A stretch of 35,253 bases of DNA from Bacteroidota bacterium. Lineage in GTDB: Bacteria; Bacteroidota; Bacteroidia; NS11-12g; UBA955. The notes below the pieces were generated by a model that saw only the letters and a program-made list of their open reading frames with translations, had not been told where the DNA came from and made no database searches. Shown piece by piece: positions 25,199-32,981 of the stretch. Both the position numbers and the translations under genes were made by a program. The stretch spans positions 1-35,253 of the forward strand of contig CANFXY010000012.1 of the NCBI GenBank assembly GCA_947451105.1, written 5' to 3'. The number at the start of each line of letters is the position of its first letter. Position 1 is the stretch's first letter.

Positions 25199-26635
25199 TT
25201 ACTTCGTTTTTTGACTTTGTTTTATTAAAAAATCGATCATTAGCCTTACGCCAACGCCTGTTCCTCCTTTTGGTTTATATGCATCGGCAGCATGGTTAAA
25301 GGCTGGTCCTGCAATATCAAAGTGCATCCACGGATAGTCCGTAAAATGTTCTAAAAATTTAGCCGCACTAATTTGACCGCCTTCACCCTTACCTAAATTA
25401 CTCATATCTGCAATTTCAGATTTTAATTCATCTGCGTATTCTTGCCATAGAGGGAATTCAACCAAACGCTCAAAAACTGAATAACTGCTTTCAAAAACAG
25501 ATTGTTTTAATTTGTCATCTGCGTTGCCCATAAATGCTGTGGCGTAAGGACCAATAGCCCTCACAGCAGCACCAGTTAAAGTTGCAAAATCACAAACCAA
25601 CATCGGATTTAATTTCTTAGCAAAATGCAAAGCATCCGCTAAAACCAAACGGCCTTCAGCATCCGTATTCAAAACCTCTACAGTGGTTCCGCTGTACATC
25701 GTAATGACATCACCTGGAGCGTAACTGTTTTCACCTATCCAATTGTCTGTTGCAGGAACTAGGCCCACCACGTGAATAGGAAGCCCCAATTTAGCTACAG
25801 CATTTAATACAGAAACAACAACTGCACTGCCAGCCATATCACATTTCATATGGTCCATGCTCATTGGTGTTGGTTTCAAACTTAATCCGCCCGTATCATA
25901 AACAACGCCTTTACCAACCAATACAATTGGTTTTTTATTGTTCGCGTTCTTTGGCTTGTACTCCATGATGTTAAAGGTTGGCGGAATTTTACTTCCTTTG
26001 TTTACAGCCAAAATACCACCCATTTTTTGGGCCGCTATTCTTGATTCATTCCAAACTTCAACATTAAATCCTGCTTCCTTTCCTATCTTTTTAAACTCCT
26101 CAGAAAGTTGCACTGCATTTAAAAAACTATGTGGCTCATTCACCAAATCACGTGCTATGTAAGTTGAATCTATAACCGCATTTAAATAGTCTAAATCTTT
26201 TGCCTCAACAGTATCAGCTAATACATGAATGTTTTGCAGGCTATTAGATCTTTTCTTTTTGTCCGTAAAATATTTCAAGAACTGATAATTTGACAGCATG
26301 ATTCCTTCTGCCATCGCTAAAGCTAAATGTTTGTCAAATGATATAACACAAGCATGCTTTGCCTTATGCTCATTCAAAATGGAACAAAACTTCGCGCCCA
26401 TTTTGCGAACCTTTTCACTCAGTTCCCAACCAGAAGCATCATAAATTGGCAAAACAAGTTTTAAAACAGAGCCTGAATTAAACTGAATCATGTTTCTTTT
26501 TGATTCAATGCCAGCTAAAACTGCATCGTTCTCAGCTTTTTCTAAAAACACTGATTTTTTGAATTTATTGGCATCAACAATAACAATCATTTGATCGTTA
26601 TCCGACGGCTTACTTACTGATTTTATAAACTTCAT
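25199..26635 (-). CDS. pepA: leucyl aminopeptidase (M17 family)
   Basis: Cytosolic di-zinc aminopeptidase, 478 aa. The C-terminal catalytic domain has VGKGVVYDTGGLSLKP (Lys and Asp metal ligands), MDHMKCDMAGSA, and the diagnostic NTDAEGRLVLADAL carrying the catalytic Arg. The bicarbonate/metal residues typical of M17 are present. The N-terminal domain (about residues 1-165) is divergent, as is common. It sits 15 nt after the tyrS stop and 1 nt before pdxA. Confidence 0.94.
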   Translation of the reverse strand: MKFIKSVSKPSDNDQMIVIVDANKFKKSVFLEKAENDAVLAGIESKRNMIQFNSGSVLKLVLPIYDASGWELSEKVRKMGAKFCSILNEHKAKHACVISFDKHLALAMAEGIMLSNYQFLKYFTDKKKRSNSLQNIHVLADTVEAKDLDYLNAVIDSTYIARDLVNEPHSFLNAVQLSEEFKKIGKEAGFNVEVWNESRIAAQKMGGILAVNKGSKIPPTFNIMEYKPKNANNKKPIVLVGKGVVYDTGGLSLKPTPMSMDHMKCDMAGSAVVVSVLNAVAKLGLPIHVVGLVPATDNWIGENSYAPGDVITMYSGTTVEVLNTDAEGRLVLADALHFAKKLNPMLVCDFATLTGAAVRAIGPYATAFMGNADDKLKQSVFESSYSVFERLVEFPLWQEYADELKSEIADMSNLGKGEGGQISAAKFLEHFTDYPWMHFDIAGPAFNHAADAYKPKGGTGVGVRLMIDFLIKQSQKTK

Positions 26636-26650
26636 GGTTCTTTTATTTTA

Positions 26651-27916
26651 TTAATTGATTAGGACTAAACAATAGTCTTTTTTACCTTTTTGCGCCAATA
26701 TATATTTTCCTTTTATTAAGTCTTTTACTGAAATTTTGTATTCCAAATCACTGACCTTGTTTTTGTTGATACTAATACCATTTCCTTGCAACATTTTCTT
26801 TGCTTCCGTTTTACTCGGCAACAGATTTATTTTTTCACTTAAAAAGTCAACAATCGGAATACCTGCATCAACTTCACTTAATGTCAGTGTTGCTTGCGGA
26901 ACACCTTCCATTGCAGACAACAAAGTCACCTCATCTATGGTTTCCAACTCTTCTGTTGTGCCCTTACCAAACAAAATCTCACTTGCACGAACCGCATTGT
27001 TATAAGCCTCTTCACCATGAACACGAATGGTCACTTCTTTCGCAAGTTCTTTTTGCAATAAATGTTTCTCAATGGATTCAATCTCTTCTCTGCTTTTAAG
27101 GCTAAAAATACGAATGTAATTTTGAACATCATCATCGCTAGATCTTAACCAAAACTGATAAAAAGCATATGGGGTAGTCCTCTTAGGATCTAACCAAATA
27201 TTTCCACCCTCAGATTTTCCAAACTTTGTGCCGTCTGCCTTTTTAATCAACGGTGTGGTTAAAGCGAATGCCTCTCCTCCGTCCATTCTTCTGATTAGTT
27301 CTGTACCTGTAACAATGTTTCCCCATTGGTCACTTCCACCCATTTGCAGCTGAACATTTTGATGCTTGTTCAGATAATAAAAGTCATATCCCTGAACCAA
27401 TTGGTAACTAAACTCTGTAAACGACATGCCATTTTCTAAACGGTTTTTAACACTGTCCTTTGACATCATGTAATTCACCGTAATGTGTTTGCCCACATCT
27501 CTTATAAAATCTAAAAATGAAAATTGCTTAAACCAATCGTAATTATTGACAATTTCTGCGCTGTTTTCGCCACAGTCAAAATCTAAAAACTTTTGCAACT
27601 GCGCTTTTTGACAAGCCAAATTATGGTTCAAAACATCTTCATTCAACAAGTTGCGTTCTGCACTTTTTCCACTTGGATCACCAACCATCCCTGTAGCGCC
27701 ACCAACCAGAGCAATTGGTTTGTGACCGGCTCTTTGAAAATGAAGCAAGGTCATTATTTGCACCATATTTCCAACGCCCAATGAATCAGCAGTTGGGTCA
27801 AAACCGATATAGCCTTTTACGATTTTACTGTTTAACAAATCTTCTGTTCCAGGCATAACATCCTGTATCATATTTCTCCAACGAAGTTCTTCAATAAAAT
27901 TGTACTTAGGCTTCAT
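26651..27916 (-). CDS. tyrS: tyrosyl-tRNA synthetase with unusual HIGH motif
   Basis: 421 aa class I synthetase. The start is placed at ATG 27916, since the longer frame begins with TTG 27925. Tyrosine/AMP pocket residues are seen in [38 protein letters not shown] and [10 protein letters not shown]. The KMSKS equivalent is KFGKS. The C-terminal S4 domain is present ([17 protein letters not shown]). The HIGH motif, normally HxGH in SLHxGH, is GVGN here (residues 47-50). Otherwise it is a normal TyrRS with no frame damage. It is first in the tyrS-pepA-pdxA operon. Confidence 0.95.
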   Translation of the reverse strand: MKPKYNFIEELRWRNMIQDVMPGTEDLLNSKIVKGYIGFDPTADSLGVGNMVQIMTLLHFQRAGHKPIALVGGATGMVGDPSGKSAERNLLNEDVLNHNLACQKAQLQKFLDFDCGENSAEIVNNYDWFKQFSFLDFIRDVGKHITVNYMMSKDSVKNRLENGMSFTEFSYQLVQGYDFYYLNKHQNVQLQMGGSDQWGNIVTGTELIRRMDGGEAFALTTPLIKKADGTKFGKSEGGNIWLDPKRTTPYAFYQFWLRSSDDDVQNYIRIFSLKSREEIESIEKHLLQKELAKEVTIRVHGEEAYNNAVRASEILFGKGTTEELETIDEVTLLSAMEGVPQATLTLSEVDAGIPIVDFLSEKINLLPSKTEAKKMLQGNGISINKNKVSDLEYKISVKDLIKGKYILAQKGKKDYCLVLIN

Positions 27917-27951
27917 AAATCTCAAGGTGACAGTAATAAATATATAAAAGG

Positions 27952-27959
27952 CAAAGATA
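27952..27959 (-). promoter_or_regulatory. putative -7 box of the tyrS operon
   Basis: The minus strand reads TATCTTTG, an exact TAnnTTTG match, 35 nt before the ATG at 27916. No good -33 element. No T-box leader is present; the leader is too short. Confidence 0.45.
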
Positions 27960-28011
27960 AACCAAAACTAAACATTTTCACATGGAATCAAGTGAAATAA
28001 AATATTTTCAA

Positions 28012-28019
28012 TAAGTTTG
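28012..28019 (+). promoter_or_regulatory. putative -7 box of the AcpH-like gene
   Basis: TAAGTTTG is an exact TAnnTTTG match 8 nt before the ATG at 28028, so a leader of only a few nucleotides is predicted. Confidence 0.4.
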
Positions 28020-28027
28020 TGCTGTCG

Positions 28028-28672
28028 ATGAATTTTTTATCCCATTATTTTTTTTACAAAACCCAAGACCCTTACTATAATACTGGGCTAATATTGCCAG
28101 ATTTGGTCAAAAACTATTGCAATTCGCATATTAACCCAATTGGCAAATTTAACCGCCCAGCTTTTATTGCCCTAGCAGAAGGAAGTTTAACCCACCTTGA
28201 ATGTGATAGAAAATTTCACAATTCTGAGTTTTTCAAAAGCACAACCCACTATTTATCTGAAGCCTTCGATTCTGAGTGTAAATGGCCGCGTAAATGGTTT
28301 TTAAACCATCTGCTCATGGAAATTTTACTTGACCGCGTTTTAATGGATGAAAACGAAAAACTATGTGAACAATTTTACCATGACCTTAGCCGGGTAAACA
28401 TAGAAGAGATAGGCGTTTTCCTAAAAATGATTGGCCTTCCAAATCCTCAAAATTTTCAAATTGGATTTGAGCGGTTTGTCAATTCTAAGTTTATTTTTGA
28501 ATACCAGCACAATGAAAAAATTTGTTTTGCGTTGAACAGGGTGTATGAAAAAGTTGGAATTGATTATGAGTGGACCATTGAGGACAACATTTTAATACAG
28601 AAAAAGCTTCCAAGCATCCTTGAATTTTTAAAAGGAAAATTGGATGATTTAAGCAATGAACTCAAAATATAA
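28028..28672 (+). CDS. acyl carrier protein phosphodiesterase-like protein (AcpH/DUF479)
   Basis: 214 aa. The start is placed at ATG 28028 (MNFLSHYFFY), because AcpH proteins begin with MNFLAH; the longer frame starts with GTG and overlaps the -7 box. The Asp in LILPDLVKN and the HLECDRKFHNSEFF segment fit the layout of the HD-like AcpH fold, which in E. coli removes 4'-phosphopantetheine from ACP. The match is by pattern and the phylum-specific version is diverged, so the activity is unproven. Its 3' end is followed by the PorV-like gene after 38 nt. Confidence 0.6.
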   Translation: MNFLSHYFFYKTQDPYYNTGLILPDLVKNYCNSHINPIGKFNRPAFIALAEGSLTHLECDRKFHNSEFFKSTTHYLSEAFDSECKWPRKWFLNHLLMEILLDRVLMDENEKLCEQFYHDLSRVNIEEIGVFLKMIGLPNPQNFQIGFERFVNSKFIFEYQHNEKICFALNRVYEKVGIDYEWTIEDNILIQKKLPSILEFLKGKLDDLSNELKI

Positions 28673-28710
28673 AGAAAAGTTAAATATTTTTAAGATATTT
28701 GCATAGACCT

Positions 28711-29823
28711 ATGAAAAGTCACCTTATAGTATTCATTCTATTTTCCTTTACCATTAAAGGTTATAGCCAAAATGCAACAAAATACAGCAATGAATTTTTG
28801 CAAATTGGTGTTGGCGCACGCTCATTGGGCATGGGAGGATGTATGATTGCATCCACCAATGACGTCTATTCAGGATATTGGAATCCTGCAGGATTGGTTG
28901 GCATTAAAAGCAATGCACAAGTAGCCCTCATGCACGCTGCTTACTTTGCAGGAATTGCCAATTATGATTACGGATCATGGGCCACAAAGGCAGGCGACAA
29001 AGGTGCCATTGGCATTAGTTTGGTTCGTTTTGGCGTTGATGGAATAGCGAATACGTTTGACTTAATTAGAAATGGTGAAATTGATTACACCAGAGTAAGC
29101 TCTTTTAACACCACAGATTTTGCAGCCATTGTCTCTTATGCTCAAACCGCTGACATTAAAAGCATGAGAAACATTGATTTTTCATGGGGTGGAAATATGA
29201 AAATCATCAGCAGAAAAGTTGGCCCTTTTGCGAAAGCAACAGGATTCGGTTTTGATGCAGGTGTAAAATTCGAAAACACAAAAAAAGATTGGTCGCTCGG
29301 CATCGTGGTGCGCGATGCAACATCAACTTTTAACAGTTGGAGGTATACATTTACCGACGCACAAAAAGACATTTTAGCAACTACTGGAAATGCCATTCCA
29401 AAAAGCACTTTAGAAATAACATTACCAAGAATATTGGGTGGTTTTGCAAAAACTTGGGAAAATGACAATTGGAAAATCTTGGCTGAACTTGATGCAAATA
29501 TTACCTTAGACGGCAAACGAAACACCTTAATTAAGACTGATTTTTTAAGCATTGATCCATATTGTGGAGCTGAAGTAAGTTACAACATTAGCGACGCAAA
29601 CCATTTATACTTTAGAACTGGTTTTAACAACTTCCAACACTACACCAACAGCAATGGAAAAAACACCGCATCAATTATGCCCAATGTAGGCATAGGATTT
29701 ACCTTTGGAAACTTTACTCTAGACTATGCATTAACAAATTTAAGTGCTGTTTCGGGTAATGGACCTGCACTCTATAGCAACATTTTCTCCCTAAAGTTGG
29801 ACATAAATAGAGACAGTAAATAA
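28711..29823 (+). CDS. PorV/PorQ family outer membrane beta-barrel protein
   Basis: About 370 aa with a signal peptide (LIVFILFSFTIKGYSQ). It has the motif YSNEFLQIGVGARSLGMGG near the mature N-terminus, then NDVYSGYWNPAGLVGI, followed by many amphipathic strands, with a C-terminal strand (YSNIFSLKLDINR). This is the FadL-like barrel of the PorV/PorQ group. PorV takes part in T9SS cargo attachment, but the family has many paralogues and this is not necessarily PorV itself. The start is put at ATG 28711 (the longer frame begins with TTG 28699). A -7-like GATATTTG occurs at 28694-28701. Confidence 0.8.
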   Translation: MKSHLIVFILFSFTIKGYSQNATKYSNEFLQIGVGARSLGMGGCMIASTNDVYSGYWNPAGLVGIKSNAQVALMHAAYFAGIANYDYGSWATKAGDKGAIGISLVRFGVDGIANTFDLIRNGEIDYTRVSSFNTTDFAAIVSYAQTADIKSMRNIDFSWGGNMKIISRKVGPFAKATGFGFDAGVKFENTKKDWSLGIVVRDATSTFNSWRYTFTDAQKDILATTGNAIPKSTLEITLPRILGGFAKTWENDNWKILAELDANITLDGKRNTLIKTDFLSIDPYCGAEVSYNISDANHLYFRTGFNNFQHYTNSNGKNTASIMPNVGIGFTFGNFTLDYALTNLSAVSGNGPALYSNIFSLKLDINRDSK

Positions 29824-29911
29824 GCTGCTTCATTTAAAACCAATATTCTGTATGGGCCTGATTTTATATTTAGTCAAAATGACTTAATTTCGCGGCTCAA
29901 AATTTCTTTAA

Positions 29912-30211
29912 TTGTCTTTCATTGAAAATTTAAAAAACCGTTGGCAAGTAAAATCTGGTTTACAGGTATTGCTAATCTTAATTGTATTTGCTTGCACAGG
30001 AAGTTCTGTTGTAGTGATAAAACACTTAATAGGCATATCCAACAGCTCACCAAGTTCTCATAGAATTCTATTTTACTTAGCTGTTCTACCCATATACAAC
30101 ATCATGTTATTAGGCTACGGATTCTTATTTGGTCAATTTAAATTCTTCCTAAATTTTGAAAAGAAATTCTTCAAAAGAATTATTGGTTTATTTAAAAAAA
30201 CAAAAAAATGA
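29912..30211 (+). CDS. DUF6787-like small membrane protein
   Basis: 99 aa with two membrane segments (VLLILIVFACTGSSVVVI and LFYLAVLPIYNIMLLGYG) and the C-terminal motif GQFKFFLNFEKKFFKRI, which resembles the DUF6787 family of Bacteroidota. Function unknown. There is no ATG in the reading frame before the conserved N-terminus FIENLKNRW, so TTG at 29912 is the probable start. It overlaps apbC by 4 nt (ATGA), so it is coupled to the Fe-S operon. Confidence 0.65.
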   Translation: MSFIENLKNRWQVKSGLQVLLILIVFACTGSSVVVIKHLIGISNSSPSSHRILFYLAVLPIYNIMLLGYGFLFGQFKFFLNFEKKFFKRIIGLFKKTKK

Positions 30212-31260
30212 TTGATACATCCAAGATATTGTCCGCCTTATCGCATGTAGAAGACCCTGATTTAAAAAAGGATCTTGTTACTTTAGGCATGATAAGAGAT
30301 GTTGTTGTATCTGACTTCAATATTTCTTTTTCTGTGTATTTAACTACTCCAGCTTGCCCCATGAAAGACATGTTGGAAAATGCATGCAGAAATGCAATAC
30401 AGCACTTTATCCCAGAGGCAAAAGACATTCAAATTAAAATGACTGCAGAGGTCAGCACCCAAACAAGAATTTCCGATGTTATGCCTGGTGTGAAAAATAT
30501 CATTGCAGTTGCAAGTGGCAAAGGTGGTGTTGGTAAATCAACTGTTGCGGCAGGCATTGCAAATATTTTAAACAAATCAGGCGCCAAAGTTGGCGTGTTG
30601 GATGCTGATATTTATGGCCCATCTATTCCTATCTTATTTGGTGTTGAAAATGCCACCATTGAAATGGATGTAGTTGACGGCAAAGAACTCATGCGACCGG
30701 TGCTTGCAGATAACATAAAATTATTCTCGATTGGATTTTTATCAAAACCAAATGAAGCTATAGTTTGGCGTGGACCAATGGTCTCCTCAGCCATCAAACA
30801 ATTTATGAATGGGGTAAATTGGGGTGAATTGGATTATTTAATTGTCGACTTGCCACCAGGAACAGGCGATGTTCAATTAACCTTGGTTCAAAACCTACCA
30901 TTAACAGGCGCGGTCATTGTTAGCACACCACAAAAATTGGCAGTTGCAGATGCAAGAAGAGCTTGTTCTATGTTTAAAATGGAAGCAGTTAATATTCCCA
31001 TTATAGGGATAGTTGAAAACATGTCTTTCTTTACACCTCCGCAAAAACCGGAAGAAATTTATTACCTCTTTGGTCAAGGAGGCGCGGAAAAACTAGCCAC
31101 TCAATTTAACACCTCAATATTGGGTAAATTGCCAATTATAACTGACATGATGGAAGATGGCAGCTCAGGAAATATTTCAGAAATTCAAAATGTCAAGATT
31201 TTTACTGAAATTGCGGGCAGATTGGTTCAGCAAATAGCCATTATCAATTCAAACAAATAA
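30208..31260 (+). CDS. apbC: Mrp/NBP35-type P-loop ATPase, Fe-S carrier
   Basis: 350 aa. An N-terminal MIP18/DUF59 domain (residues about 1-85: VEDPDLKKDLVTLGMIRDV, TTPACPMKDMLEN) is fused to a deviant-Walker P-loop ATPase with ASGKGGVGKST, DADIYGPSIP, WRGPMVSSAIKQF and DYLIVDLPPGTGDVQLTL. It carries and transfers Fe-S clusters (family knowledge). The CxxC pair that binds the bridging cluster in many Mrp proteins is absent in the usual place (NMSFFTPPQKPEEI). It is followed after 1 nt by an Nfu domain gene, which supports an Fe-S role. Confidence 0.93.
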   Translation: MIDTSKILSALSHVEDPDLKKDLVTLGMIRDVVVSDFNISFSVYLTTPACPMKDMLENACRNAIQHFIPEAKDIQIKMTAEVSTQTRISDVMPGVKNIIAVASGKGGVGKSTVAAGIANILNKSGAKVGVLDADIYGPSIPILFGVENATIEMDVVDGKELMRPVLADNIKLFSIGFLSKPNEAIVWRGPMVSSAIKQFMNGVNWGELDYLIVDLPPGTGDVQLTLVQNLPLTGAVIVSTPQKLAVADARRACSMFKMEAVNIPIIGIVENMSFFTPPQKPEEIYYLFGQGGAEKLATQFNTSILGKLPIITDMMEDGSSGNISEIQNVKIFTEIAGRLVQQIAIINSNK

Positions 31261-31261
31261 C

Positions 31262-31495
31262 ATGACCAACCAAATATCAAAAATCGAAGAGGCGCTTGAT
31301 TCTGTGAGACCATTTCTTAAAATGGATGGTGGAGATGTTGAACTCGTTAACATTGATGAAAACAATGTTGTCACATTAAAACTACTAGGTGCCTGCAGCG
31401 GCTGCTCTATGAGCCATATGACCATGAAAGCTGGCATTGAGGAAGCAATTAAAAAAGTACTTCCTGAGGTTAGTGCTGTTTTGGCAATAGATTAA
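31262..31495 (+). CDS. NifU C-terminal domain (Nfu) Fe-S scaffold
   Basis: 77 aa consisting of a single Nfu domain. It has the sequence RPFLKMDGGDVELV, then LLGACSGCSMSHMTMK with the CxxC that binds a 4Fe-4S cluster between two subunits, and GIEEAIKKVLPEVSAV. Adjacent to apbC with 1 nt between, forming a two-gene Fe-S delivery unit. The 3' end is 2 nt from the end of the convergent tdk. Confidence 0.93.
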   Translation: MTNQISKIEEALDSVRPFLKMDGGDVELVNIDENNVVTLKLLGACSGCSMSHMTMKAGIEEAIKKVLPEVSAVLAID

Positions 31496-31497
31496 TT

Positions 31498-32043
31498 TTA
31501 GTATTCACTAAAACATTTCCCGCATCTTGGCTCATAATGATCTGAATGGCCAATTAACAACAATACTTTATTATCTACCTTTCGATAGGTATATTCAGCT
31601 TGCTCACCACAAACAGTACATGCGGCCTTAAGTTGAATTTTATCATCCGCCAATTCCATCAATGCAGGGATTAAGCCAAATGGTCTTCCGAGATAATCTT
31701 TGTCTAATCCAGAGGCTACTACATCAATTCCCTTCCCTAGTATTCTTTTCAAATCACTTAAAATAACTTTATTAAAAAATTGCGCTTCATCAATAGCCAC
31801 CAACTTCGTGAATGGGCTAATAAAATCTAGCAACTCCATATCATTATCGAAGACGATACATTCATGTGTTTTCCCATCATGGGTCGCTATGACAGCCTTT
31901 CCAGCCCTAACATCAACTGAAGGTTTTAAAACAATGAACTCATTCGATTTTAAATTTTGTTCGCTTATGTATTGTATGAGCGCACTTGTCTTGCCAGCAA
32001 ACATGCAACCATAATAAATTCTTAATTTTCCTTTACTCGACAT
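31498..32043 (-). CDS. tdk: thymidine kinase (type II)
   Basis: Salvage of thymidine to dTMP. 181 aa. P-loop GCMFAGKTS, acidic motif AIDEAQFF, lasso region and the structural zinc site with the Cys pairs CTVCG and CGKC. The complete motif set is present. It is a monocistronic gene, divergent from the Pro/Glu-rich gene at 32154 across 110 nt that hold the tdk promoter and otherwise AT-rich DNA. Confidence 0.96.
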   Translation of the reverse strand: MSSKGKLRIYYGCMFAGKTSALIQYISEQNLKSNEFIVLKPSVDVRAGKAVIATHDGKTHECIVFDNDMELLDFISPFTKLVAIDEAQFFNKVILSDLKRILGKGIDVVASGLDKDYLGRPFGLIPALMELADDKIQLKAACTVCGEQAEYTYRKVDNKVLLLIGHSDHYEPRCGKCFSEY

Positions 32044-32053
32044 CTATTGAAGG

Positions 32054-32084
32054 CAAAATTGCTCAAAAAATATTTAGCCTCAAA
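32054..32084 (-). promoter_or_regulatory. putative tdk promoter
   Basis: The minus strand reads TTTG (32084-32081), a 19-nt spacer, then CAATTTTG (32061-32054), one base from TAnnTTTG. The ATG at 32043 lies 10 nt beyond it. Confidence 0.45.
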
Positions 32085-32153
32085 AATTATTTAAAAGTAT
32101 TTTATTAATAGAGAAAAAAATATTATTATTGAATTGAAATTCTCCAATCTCAA

Positions 32154-32972
32154 ATGAATCAGCAAGAACGCCTAGAACAATTAAAATCACTTTTAAATTC
32201 TTCGGAAAAAGCAATTATTGAAATCCAAAATGGTACAAACATTGACTTTTACAGTGCGCTGATTCAGAACAACAGCATTGAATGCTTTAATTTATCAAAA
32301 CAATTGGTGAATTTAAATAGCAGTCCTATAGCAAACACCCTTCCTATTGAGAACAGCATACCAATAGAAGCAGTTTTGGAAGAAACTCCTGCAACACCGG
32401 AAATCAAAGAATCAAAAATTGAGGCGCCTATAGAAGTAATTATAGAACCTGTGATTGAACCAATTCATGAAATCATAATTCCTGAGCCAGAAAAAGCAGT
32501 TGAGGTAGTCAAAGAAGAAGTTAAAATTGAAGAACCAATTGTTGAGATTGTTGAAGCGCCTATTTTTGAAAAGAAAATAGAAACAAGCACCAAATCAGAA
32601 GAGAATGTCCCTGTTTCAAAACCAATAATAGCGAAAGTAGAAACGCCTGAAGATGACACTTCACTCAATGCGAAACTATCAAAAAACAAAACACCTGTTT
32701 TGAATTTTGCTGACAAATCTACTGAAACGGCTATCGCTGACTTAAGCAAAGCCATCTCCATTGGCAAAAAGTTTGAATTTATAAACGGACTATTTGCAGG
32801 CAACAGCGAAGTGTACAAAAACAGCATACAAGCGCTTCAAAATGCTGAAAACTTTGAAGCAGCAATCAACTACATAGAAAATGAAATCACCAGTCAATTC
32901 GATTGGAATGACAGTGAAAATGAAAACTTAGCCGCAGAATTTTTTGCCCTAATAAAACGAAGATTTAACTAA
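32154..32972 (+). CDS. conserved Bacteroidota protein with Pro/Glu-rich linker, function unknown
   Basis: 272 aa without a signal peptide. Three parts: an N-terminal helical region (about 1-55); a low-complexity linker of about 55-165 with repeated Ile/Val-Glu-Pro units (EVIIEPVIEPIHEIIIPEPE); and a conserved-looking C-terminal domain of about 175-272 with SKAISIGKKFEFINGLFAGN, then KNSIQALQNAENFEAAINYI and finally FFALIKRRF. I recall similar C-terminal domains in hypothetical proteins of the phylum, but no function is known. It lies 9 nt upstream of comEC and is probably co-transcribed with it. A role in DNA uptake is possible but not supported by sequence. Confidence 0.8.
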   Translation: MNQQERLEQLKSLLNSSEKAIIEIQNGTNIDFYSALIQNNSIECFNLSKQLVNLNSSPIANTLPIENSIPIEAVLEETPATPEIKESKIEAPIEVIIEPVIEPIHEIIIPEPEKAVEVVKEEVKIEEPIVEIVEAPIFEKKIETSTKSEENVPVSKPIIAKVETPEDDTSLNAKLSKNKTPVLNFADKSTETAIADLSKAISIGKKFEFINGLFAGNSEVYKNSIQALQNAENFEAAINYIENEITSQFDWNDSENENLAAEFFALIKRRFN

Positions 32973-32981
32973 AACTAAATA

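Noticed and set aside
27917-27951. T-box or other riboswitch in front of tyrS
   Set aside because: The predicted leader is about 30 nt, too short for a T-box, and this control is not typical of the phylum.
29872-29888. Short palindrome TTAGTCA-AAA-TGACTTAA before the DUF6787-like gene
   Set aside because: Only 5 bp of perfect pairing; expected by chance in AT-rich DNA and too short for a terminator.
32400-32560. Repetitive Glu/Pro codons considered as a DNA tandem repeat
   Set aside because: The protein is repetitive but the codons vary, so there is no DNA-level repeat unit.
32465-32827. 120-codon Ser/Thr-rich frame opposite to the Pro/Glu-rich gene
   Set aside because: Antisense shadow; the sense frame has the conserved C-terminal domain.
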